Shown: positions 43,065-53,500 of the stretch, one piece after another
Layout: every line of letters starts with the position of its first letter
Position numbering within the stretch: position 1 is the stretch's first letter
Notes under the pieces: generated by a model
Told to the model about the DNA's origin: nothing
Seen by the model: the letters and a program-made list of their open reading frames with translations, nothing else
Databases searched by the model: none
Source of the DNA: JBOFCO01 sp051646105
GTDB lineage: Bacteria; Pseudomonadota; Alphaproteobacteria; Rhodobacterales; Rhodobacteraceae
Assembly (NCBI GenBank): GCA_051646105.1
Contig: JBOFCO010000002.1
Location: 1-59,278 of the forward strand
Reading direction: 5' to 3'
DNA length: 59,278 nucleotides
Position numbers and translations under genes: made by a program

Positions 43065-43878
43065 CTGATGTCGCGATCATCAGCATCCAGCGCACTTTGC
43101 CCAGATCCATTTCGCGAGCATATCGAACAGTATAACCCTCCGCCTCCAGCAGGGAGCGATGATTGTGCGAGAACGAGCTTTCTTCACCGAACACATGGCT
43201 GTCCGGATCGTTGGCCAGATCATGCGTTGCGTGGACCGGCTCTACCAGCGCGACGGCGGCAGGGGCGCTTCGTGCCAGATCGGCAAATACGCGGCGCAGG
43301 TCGGGAGCAGTGAAATATTCCATGACACCGCCATAGGTCATCAACACGGTTCCCGCAGTCGGGTTCAGACGCAACCATGCAGTTGCATCACCGCTTTCGA
43401 ACCGCATTCTGGGGATGGCGGCATAGGTGTTTCGGTTGCGCTCGATGATTGACGGATTGATGTCGATGCCTACCAGCATCCCGACGGAGTCAAGCTTCTT
43501 CGCCAGATGTTCCAGCACCCGACCGTCGCCGCAGCCCACCTCCACCAGACGGCTATAGGGGGCTTGGCGCAGCAGAACGGCAAGTTCGTCAACGATGACC
43601 TGATGCGGGCCAAGGAACCAGTCGCGGAAGCGGTTCAGAAAGCGGTCGTAATAGGTATCTGCCGTGGCACCGCCCCAATAGGCGAACTGCGCTTTTTCGA
43701 TTGCGTCGGCATCGCCTCGCATTCTTGCCCTCACAAGACGGGCACGCAGGATCAGTTCGCGCGCCTTGACATCACCCTCACTGCGCTCACCCCGATCAAT
43801 TCCTGCAGCCAGATCGCGCCGGAAAATCTCCAGCCCCGTCCCGGCTATGGTTTTTGCAAAGTCCTTGAGATTGACCAT
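43057..43878 (-). CDS. Class I SAM-dependent methyltransferase
   Basis: 273 aa from the ATG at 43878, which overlaps the PPTase stop as TGATG with GAGG upstream. The SAM-binding motif I is LVEVGCGDGRVLEHL (about 110-124), the ribose-binding acid is in VGIDINPS (about 132-139) and motif II is in MRFESGDATAWL. A N-terminal helical cap of about 70 residues may shape the acceptor site. It probably N-, O- or C-methylates the NRPS/PKS product or an intermediate, since it is embedded between the PPTase and the CPBP-like gene with overlapping codons. The substrate cannot be inferred from sequence. Confidence 0.85.
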   Translation of the reverse strand: MVNLKDFAKTIAGTGLEIFRRDLAAGIDRGERSEGDVKARELILRARLVRARMRGDADAIEKAQFAYWGGATADTYYDRFLNRFRDWFLGPHQVIVDELAVLLRQAPYSRLVEVGCGDGRVLEHLAKKLDSVGMLVGIDINPSIIERNRNTYAAIPRMRFESGDATAWLRLNPTAGTVLMTYGGVMEYFTAPDLRRVFADLARSAPAAVALVEPVHATHDLANDPDSHVFGEESSFSHNHRSLLEAEGYTVRYAREMDLGKVRWMLMIATSGA

Positions 43879-44573
43879 CAGCTTACCTCTTGCACCGCGT
43901 AACAACAAACCAGGTCCGGCACGCCGAGAGGCGGGAACCGCAACACCACACCGGGCGTAGCAGGTGCCGCGCAGCCAACCGGCAGGCCATCCTTCATTTT
44001 CAGCCGTATCGACAGGGGTGGCAATGACATGCCCTCACCGGTCAGTTTCATGCGCGCCTCCTTTGCTGTCCAGAATTCAAAGAAGCGTCGATTGCGCTCT
44101 TCGCCCTGGACGGAGTTCAGCACGGAAATCTCCTCTTCAGAAAAACACGTCTGCGCGAGCGCTTCAATGGTGATGCTGCGATCAAGCCATTCAATGTCGA
44201 TACCGACGGGGCTTTTTTCACTTACGGCGATTGCCGCGATGGCATTGCTATTCGAGAGGTTGAAATGCGCTCCGCCCTTGGCCAGTACCGGTTTTCCAAA
44301 CGCACCTTCTTCCAGTGCGACCTGACGCGGGTGTACTCCGGTCTCCGACCCCAGAATCTGCCGCAACCGGCCACGACCCCGGATGAACCTGTTACGGTCA
44401 CGGTCGAAATGATACCGGGCGGCGCGGGATTTTTCGGAATCCGTCAGCAAATCCCTCGCCAGAGAAAGCGCGATATCGCGATCGTCATCCAGTGCGCACA
44501 GCGAGATTCTGACCCTGTCCAAATCGTTCTTCCGTTCCAGAAACGTCAGATCGGGGACAGCGGGCAACATCAT
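43878..44573 (-). CDS. Sfp-type 4'-phosphopantetheinyl transferase
   Basis: 231-aa enzyme that activates carrier domains by adding the phosphopantetheine arm from CoA. Family motifs are clear: FNLSNSN (about 104-110), PVGIDIEWL with the metal-binding Asp/Glu (about 122-130) and FWTAKEARMKLTGEG (about 168-182). It is the Sfp/Gsp size class suited to NRPS and PKS partners. It starts 4 nt after the stop of the large synthase and ends in an overlap with the methyltransferase, so it should be made together with the carrier proteins it modifies (three in the first synthase, one in each of the other two). Confidence 0.93.
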   Translation of the reverse strand: MMLPAVPDLTFLERKNDLDRVRISLCALDDDRDIALSLARDLLTDSEKSRAARYHFDRDRNRFIRGRGRLRQILGSETGVHPRQVALEEGAFGKPVLAKGGAHFNLSNSNAIAAIAVSEKSPVGIDIEWLDRSITIEALAQTCFSEEEISVLNSVQGEERNRRFFEFWTAKEARMKLTGEGMSLPPLSIRLKMKDGLPVGCAAPATPGVVLRFPPLGVPDLVCCYAVQEVS

Positions 44574-44577
44574 GGCA

Positions 44578-47500
44578 TCAGCCTGCTGCCCGCATATCTG
44601 TTTCAATCAACTGGGCCAGTTCCTGTACCGCGGCGCCCTCCAGCAGGTTCAGGTGTCCTGACTTGATATGCCGCACGGTCAGAGTGCCGCCCACAAGCTT
44701 GCGCCAGCCGAACTCAGGGTCGGCCGCCCGCATGCGCTGCGACATCAGGCTTTCGTCTTCGGTCAGATACAGCGTCAACGGGCTCATCGCCTTGCCGGGA
44801 CGATAGGCATCGGCGACGCCCCAGAAGTGACGTGACATCTCAATGACGCGGAATTTTTCGGGCATGAACTTCGCACCGACACGCACCACGGATTTTGTCA
44901 TCAGCATTTCGCGCATGCGTGGCAGCAGACGCCGGGCAAAGGCACCCGCGCCGTTTTCCGCCAACGCCCGCGCTTCCTGTGCAAGCTTGTGACGCAGCGG
45001 CTGCACCAGACCAACCTCGAACCCCGGCGCTGACATATCAAGAATGCCTACATAGGCGACGTCCTCACCCGCAGCTTCAAGCTGCCGCGCCATTTCGAAC
45101 GCGGTCAGCGCCCCGGCCGAATAGCCGGCTATGTGATAGGGGCCAGTCGGCTGGTGGTTGCGGATGTTCACAAGATGGTCGGCTGCCATCGCCTCGACCG
45201 TCTCATGCATGCGGTGGCCAAGCACGCCGCGTGTCTGAAGCCCGACAACCTTGCGATAGCGTCCCAGTTCCTTGCCGAGATCGACAAGGTTGTTCACATT
45301 GCCACCAACCCCGCCCACGATGAACAGGGCCGGGACGGTGGATTGCGCTGGTCCGGGATGGATGATGACCGTCGTATCCCAGGGGCTGTCTTCGGGTGTG
45401 CCTGCATAATGCGCCTCTGGCACCGCGTCCTGGGTCACCGTGACCTTGCGGGCAAGGCTGCGGATCGTCGGATGCGCAAACAGGGTGGAAATCGGAAGGT
45501 CGACGCCGAACTTGCGCCGGATACGCCCGAACAGCTTCACCGCCATCAGCGAGTGGCCGCCGAGCGAGAAGAAATCATCCTCGACCCCGATTTCGGGCAC
45601 ATTCAGCAACCGCACCCAGATTTCCAACAGTTCGCGTTCGGTCGCTGTGACAGGCAGCGCGCCGCGGTGGCCGCTATCCTGCACGTCTTGCAACGGACGT
45701 TTCGACAGTGTCCCACGGTCGGTTTTGCCGTTGGGTGTCAGGGGCAGCGCATCGAACCAGACAAAGCGCGTCGGGATCATGTAGCGCGGCAGGTCAGCCG
45801 CCAGCCCGGCGGCCAGCATCGGTCCATCGGGCTGGTTACCGCCGTCGCTGACCAGACAAGCCACAAGTCGCTGGTCGCCCGGCTGATCCTCGCGCAGCAC
45901 GACCGCGGCCTGCCGGACACCCGGCAATGCCTGCAATCGCGCCTCTATTTCCTCTGGTTCGATACGGAAACCGCGCAGCTTGATCTGGTTGTCGGCCCGT
46001 CCAAGGCATTCCAGCACATAGCCGTCGCCCTGACGCATCCAGCGGGCAAGATCGCCGGTACGATACAGGTGTTCCCCTGGCTGTTGCGGATGGTCGACAA
46101 AACGTTCCGCCGTCAGGTCTGGACGGCCAAGGTAGCCCTTCGCCAGCCCCATGCCGCCAATGTAAAGCTCTCCGGCCACACCCGGCGGAACCGGCTGCAT
46201 CCGCGCATCGAGCACCACGATTTCGGTATTGGCGATGGGCAGGCCAACAGGCACCGATGTGGCCGTCCTGTCAATCCGTGCGACGGTCGACCAGACCGTG
46301 GTTTCGGTTGGCCCATACATGTTCCACAGGCTTGCCACCCGCATCGACAGCCGTTGTGCCAGATCAAGGGGCAATGCTTCCCCACCGCACAGCGCCTTTA
46401 TCCGGGCCGATCCGGACCAACCTGCATCCAGCAGCATCCGCCAGGTGGATGGCGTGGCCTGCATCACCGTGATGCCCTGCCCTGACAGAAGGCGGACAAG
46501 CGCCTCGGGATCGACGGCATCGTCACGACGGGCCAGAACAACCGTGCCACCCGCCAGCAGCGGTCCCCACAACTCCAGTCCTGCAATATCGAACGACAAT
46601 GTGGTCACGGCCAGCAGTTTGTCGGTTTCCGACAGACCGGGTTCACGCAGCATGGAGGTCAGGAAGTTGACAAACGCCCTGTGCCCAATTTCCACGCCCT
46701 TTGGCTTGCCTGTGGAGCCAGAGGTGTAGAGCACATAGGCGCGGTCATCGGGGCTGACATCAATCGATGGTGCGCGGGTGTCGGAAGACAGATCCTTGAC
46801 CGGGTCGAGAACAGGAACGTTCCCGGCCAGGGCGCGGGTGTCATCCGTCGCGATCACGAAACGCGCCTTTGAATCGTCAAGCATGTAAGCAATGCGGTCG
46901 GCAGGGAAAGCCGGATCAAGCGGCAGATAACCTGCCCCGGTCTTGCAGATCGCGATGATCGCGGCCAGCATGTCCTGACCGCGTTCCAGCGCCACACCGA
47001 CGAGATCGCCACGCGAAACGCCGCGTGCGATCAGGGCATTGGCAATGCGGTTGGCCCGTGCATCCAGTGCGCCGAAACTGACATTGCCTGCCGCGGTGCC
47101 ATAGCCCTCGTGCAGCACCAGCGCCGTGGCGTCCGGACTGATCGCGACGCGCTGCTCGAACAGTTTATGAACCGCCACCTCCGGCACCGGAACTGGCGCG
47201 GGGTTGGCAAAGTCACGCAGTTCGGCCGCCGCAGCGCCTGCAAGCATCGGCAGGTCACCCAGCGGTTTTGCCGGTTCCGCGATCAGCCGTTCCAGAAGCA
47301 GGATGAAACTGTCGATATGCCGCTCGATGGTTTCATGGTCGAACAGGTCAACGTTGAAGCTCCACTCTGTCCTGACATCGCCGGGGGCATCGGTGACGTT
47401 CAGATACAGCTCGAAATGCTCGAAATTGCGCGGGTTGGTGACAAACTCCGTTTCGACTGGCCCGAAGCTCATCGTCGAAAGATCGATCCCGTTGTCGATG

Positions 47501-50500
47501 TTGAAGATCACCGGCACCAACATGACCCTGCTGGGGTCGCGGGGCAGGCGAAGCTGGCGGATCAGTTCACCATAGGTGAAGTTCTGGAAATCGAACGCAT
47601 CTAGCATCGCCTTGCGTACGGTGCCCAGATAGGTATCAAAGCCCTTGTCCCAGTCAATCTGCGTACGGATCGGCAGCAGGTTGACGCAATGGCCGACAAC
47701 GCCGGGCATCCCGCGCGCCGCCTGACCGGATGCCGGCAGGCCGATGACGATGTCGGACACCTGCGAAACCCGCGCGACATAGACCTTGTACGCAGCAAGC
47801 AGCAGGTTGACAAAGGTCGATCCGTTTGCCCTGCCCAGCTTGCGCAGCCGGTCGGCCAGTTCGGCAGGGATAACCCGGTCGATCCGCGCGCCGCGGGCGG
47901 TTTTCAGCATGGGGCGCGGCCGGTCTGTCGGCAGATCCAGCACCGGCACTTCGCCGGCGAAACGTTCCAGCCAATAATCGCGCGCGGCTGCTGCACCCTC
48001 GGTCCGGGTCCATTCCGCCTCGGCGCGGGCATAGTCGATGATGCTTTGCGGTGGCGGCAGGTCAGGGCGGCGGCCTTCCAGCCGCGCAGAGTAAACCTTG
48101 CCGATGTCGCGCATCACCACATCGACCGACCAGCCGTCGCAGACGATGTGATGGGCGGTGATGATCAGATGATGCTCGGCTTCCCCAAGGGCAACAAGCT
48201 GGGCACGGACGAACGGCCCCTGAATGGTGTTGAAGGGACGCGTCACCTCATCCTGGATGATCGCGGACAGACGCTCGTTGCGAACGGTTTCCGAGGCGGC
48301 GCTCAGATCGACAAAATCGACGGGAATATCCATCGACGGATGAACCAGCATTTCCGATCCGTCTTCGGTGAACGTGGCGCGCAGGGAGTCATGGCGTTGC
48401 AGGCAGTCAGCGACGGAGTCCAGCAGCAGTTGCCGGTCGACCTTGCCATGCATCTTCAGCGTGACGCTTTCGTTGTAGCCGGGCGTCACTTCTGGCGTGA
48501 CGATCATCGCCGCCCAGATTTCGCGCTGGGCTTCGGTCGTTGGCACTGACAGCACGCCAAGCGGCGCGGCCATCGCTTCGGCAATCCTTTGTTCGCCGCC
48601 CGGCAGCGACAGGCGCGGCGGAACTGCGCTGACCTGCGGGCCATCATAGGCCACCGCCTCGCGCCCGGTCAGCAGACCGGCGGCGCGCATTTCCAGCGCG
48701 GAATCCTTGAATGCCTCGATCACATGATCGATGTCCTCGTCGTCATGCGCCGCCGTCATGTAGGACGGGAATCCTTCAAGGAAGAACACACCCCGGTCGC
48801 GGACATGAGAACCGAGCAGCGGGCCGAATTTCTGATCCTCGCCGATGCGCAGGTACATCAGCGATCCGCAGTTCGGATACTGGAAGGGCATGTCGTTTTC
48901 GGCAAACCAGCGGTCGAGCGTGCCGGCCAGCTTGTCGCCCTTGGCATTGACGGTTTTCCAGAAGAAATCCGGCTGCGACTTGAAGAAGGTCAGCATGGAT
49001 TTCAGCGCCGCCATCACCAGCGGATGCCGCACGAATGTACCGGCAAAGAACGTCACCGGCGCCTGCGGGAAGCTGTCGTCGCCATAGCCCCACTGACCGC
49101 CGTCGAACGTATCCATGAACCGGGCCTTGCCCGAAACCACACCCAGCGGCATCCCGCCGCCGACGACCTTGCCATAGGTCACAAGATCGGCGTCGATATT
49201 GTAATAGGCCTGCGCGCCGCGCGGGCCGAAACGGAACCCCGTGACAACCTCGTCAAAGATGAACAATGTGCCGTTGTTTTCGGTGATGCGCCGCACCTCG
49301 CGGATGAATTCTGCCGGGCGGAATTCGGGGCGGCGGCTTTGCACAGGCTCGACAATCACGGCGGCAAGCTGGCTGGCGTTCTTGCGGATGTAATCCAGCG
49401 CCTGCGGCGTGCCATAGGGCAGCACGATGATGTTTGTCACGCTGTCGCGCGGCACGCCGGGTGCCAGCGGCAATGTGCGCGGGCCATCCTTGCCGTCGAC
49501 GGCACGCACCAGCACCTCGTCGAAGTTGCCGTGATAGTCGCGGGCGAACATCACGATCTTGTCGCGTGCCGTCACCGTACGGGCCAGACGCATGGCGGCA
49601 TAGACCGCTTCCGACCCGGTGCAGACAAAGCTGGCGCGGTCGTTGCCGGTGACCTGGCAGAACAGTTCCGACGCTTCCATCGCCAGCAGGCTTTGCGGTC
49701 CGACCTCGAATCCGTTGTTGACCTGATCGTGCAGGGCGGCGACCACTGCATCGGGCGAATGCCCCAGGAAGCCGGGGCCGAAGCCGTTCAGGATGTCGAT
49801 ATATTCATTGCCGTCTACATCCAGCAGGCGGCTACCCTTCGATTTGACCGTGACGATCTGATAGACGATTTCCTTCCACAGCCGGTTGAAGCCGGATGCG
49901 GTGCGCGGGTCGGCATGGAACGGGCGGTAATGCACCGTCAGTTCCTTAGATTTCTGTGTCTTGGCGGTATACCGGGCGGTCAGCGCATCGATGCTGGCGC
50001 GCTGGGCGGGGGCAAGCTCCTCCACCTCGCGACTGATCTTGGTCATCGGCGCGGATGACGGTGATGCTTTCGCTTCATCCTCGCTTGGCTTGCCCTCGAT
50101 CCGGGTCATTTCGGCAACCGGGGTGCGGTCGGCGGGTGCGGTTCCGGCCAGGTTGCCGTTGGCTTCCACATGGGCCGCCAGCGCATCGATGGTGGGCAGG
50201 CCGTCGATCAACTGGCGCAGCGTGACGGTGACGCCGAACCGGTCCGACAGTTCGCGCGTCGCCTGTGTCAGCAGCAGCGAGTCGAACCCGAGTTCAAGGA
50301 ATGTGGCGCTGCCATCCATATCTGCCGGATCGACACCGGACAGTTCCGAAAGCATCTCGCGCAGTGCGGCGCCAGCATCCACCTTGGCCGCCGGGACATC
50401 GGCCACCGGCGTGTTGGTGGTTTCATCTGTCGTGATGGCGGTCAGCGCGACAGGGGCGGCGCTAGCGGGCAGGGTTGTGACCGGCTCCACCCAGAAACGT

Positions 50501-53500
50501 TTGCGCTGATAGGCATAGGTCGGCAGGCCCGTGGCGCGGCGTGCGGGCGCGCGGCCAGCATCCAGCCTGCGCCAGTCGACCGGATAGCCATTCGCCCAGA
50601 GCAGGCCGAAAGCCTCCAGCATGGAACGGTGCGAGTCCGCCTGTTCCGCCTGTGCATGCGGCAGGGACGCCAGCGCCGGCTGCGCCGCCTTGCGATCCGG
50701 GTTCTGCCCGGCCAGCACAGACATTGTGCGTCCCGGCCCGGTTTCCAGGAACATGTGCCGCCCTTCGGCCCACAGCACCTGCACCGCATCGTAAAAGCGC
50801 ACGGGCCGCCGCATGTGGTTGGCCCAGTAATCGGGATCGGTCGCCTCTGCCTCTGTCAGCCAGTCGCCGGTGACCGTGGACACGATCGGGATGCGAGGCG
50901 CGCGCAGGGTCAGCTTTGCCACCGCGTCACGGAAGGGGGCAACCGCCGCATCCATCATGTAGCTGTGGAAGGCATGGCTGGTGTGCAGGCGCGAGGTCAC
51001 GAAACCCGCCGCCTCCAGCCCCGGGATGATCTTCGCCGCCGCGTCCTCGGACCCGGCCAGAACCACGGCCTTGGCCCCGTTTACCGCCGCAAGGTCCAGC
51101 CCCGCACCAAGGAAGGGCAGCACCTCTGTCTCGGACGCGCGGACGGAAATCATCACGCCGCCCGGCAGGCCGGCCATCAACTTTCCACGCAACGCAATCA
51201 AGCCAAGCGCATCTTTCAGGTCGATGACGCCGGCAATCGTCGCCGCCGCCAATTCGCCGATGGAATGGCCGACCATCACATCGGGTTCGATCCCCCAATA
51301 GGCCCATTGCTTGGCCAGCGCATAGCCGATGGAGAAGATCGCGGGCTGGGCGATGGCGGTATTTTTCAGCTTCGCCGTCATCTCCTCGGCCTGGCTTTCA
51401 GGCGCATGGATGATGTCGAGCAGGTTCAGGCCGAGCGCCGGTTCCAGCAGCGTGGCGCACAGGCTGAGCGCTTCACGGAACACGGGTTCTACGGCATAGA
51501 GATCGCGCGCCATGCCGACATGCTGTGCGCCCTGACCGGGGAACAGGAAGGCGACGCGGTCGCGCCGCCCTGCCGTCACCGGCTTGCCGGAATGTGCCGC
51601 CGCCTGCGTGGCCAGATCGGCCATGCCGCCCGCCACGATCACGGCGCGTTCGCCATACTGCTTGCGGCCATTACGCAGGGTTTCGGCAACCTCTGCCGGG
51701 ATCGCATTCGGATGCGCCGCGGCCCACAGCGCCAGGTCCGACACCGCCGCCTTTACCGCATCGGCGGACGACGCCGAAACCGGGAACACCATCGGCGCAT
51801 TGGACTCGATCACCGCACCTGCCGGTTCGGCGGCAGGCGCTTCCTCAAGCACCATGTGGATGTTGGTGCCGCCGACGCCAAAGGCGGACACGCCTGCAAG
51901 GCGCTTCACCCCGCCCGGCGCCCAGTCGGTCAGTTCCGCATTCGGCACAAAGGCGGAATTGGCGAAATCGATAGCCTTGTTGGGCTTTTTATAATGCAGA
52001 AGCGGCGGGATTTTTCCGTGCTTCAGCGTCAGCGCCGCCTTGATAAGCCCGGTGATCCCGGCGGCGATATCCAGATGCCCGACGTTGGTCTTTGCAGAAC
52101 CAAGGCGGCAGAAGCTCCGGTCGCCGGTCGCCTCGCCAAAGGCCATGTTCAGCGCGGCAAATTCGATGGGGTCGCCCAGCGGTGTCGCTGTCCCGTGCGC
52201 CTCGACATAGCCGATGTCGCGCGCCGTCACGCCCGCCGCGCGATGCGCTTCGCGGATCACCTGCGCCTGAGCCTTGATCGAGGGCGCGGCATAGCCCGCC
52301 TTTTCCGATCCGTCGTTGTTGATCGAATAGCCCCGGATCACCGCGATGATCTCGTCGCCATCGGCTAGCGCATCCTCAAGCCGCCGCAGCACGACCAGAC
52401 CGGCACCGTCGCCGAACACCGTGCCGGTGGCATCGGCATCGAAGGTACGGCAATGGCCGTCGGCAGATGCCATGCCATCGGGCAGGTACTTGTAGTTCCG
52501 CTTTGACGGGAAGGTTACGGAAACCCCGCCCGCCAGCGCCATGTCGGACGTGCCGCGCCGCAGGCTTTCGCAGGCCTGCGCCACGGCGACCAGCGAAGTG
52601 GAACAGGCGCACAGCACCGAAACCGCCGGGCCGCGCAGGTTCAGCTTGTAGGCGATGCGGGTGGCAACGAAATCCTTGTCATTGCCGAACAGTGTCGAAA
52701 AATCGTCCAGCGGATAGGTGGCGGCATAGGTGCGCGATGCACCGGGCGCGGACAACAGGTTGTTCAGCAGATAGGAATTCTGGCTGGACCCGGCGAAAAC
52801 CCCGATCTTGCCGGCGAAACGTTCCGGGTCATGGCCCGCGCTTTCCAGCGCGTCCTGCGCCACTTCCAGCAGGATGCGGTGCTGCGGGTCCATCCGTTCC
52901 GCCTCACGCGGGGGGATGTTGAAATGCTTGGCGTCGAACAATTCGGCATCCGGCATCACGCCCCGGGCATAGACAAACTGCCCGTTCGGATCGGTGGGCG
53001 ACAGGTCGACATCCAGTTCTTCGGGGGTGAAGTGCGAGATCATCTCTCGCCCCTCGACCAGACCTTTCCAGAATTCGTCCGCCGACCGCGCGCCGGGGAA
53101 ACGGCCCGCAAGCCCGACAATGGCGATCAGTCCTTCGCCCTGTTCACCCGGCGCGGGGCTGGTGATGACCGGCCGCACATCGGTGTCGTTGCCCGCTAGA
53201 TGGGATGCCAGCGCCGCAATCGTCGAATGCAGGAAGAAATCGCCGATGGGGAAGGTCCGGTCCAAGGCCGTCTGAACCCGTTCGTGCACCCGCGCCACAT
53301 GCAGGGACGACGCGCCAAGGTCGAAGAAATTCGCGTCGCGATCCACGTCGGGCTGGCCAAGGGCCGAAGCCATTTCGATGGCGATCATATCCTCGATGCC
53401 GCGCGAATCTGCTTTGGACTTGCTCTTTGCTGTCTTTCGGACCGGCAGATCGCGTGCTTCCAGCGCGCGGCGATCCACCTTGCCATTGGCGTTCAAGGGC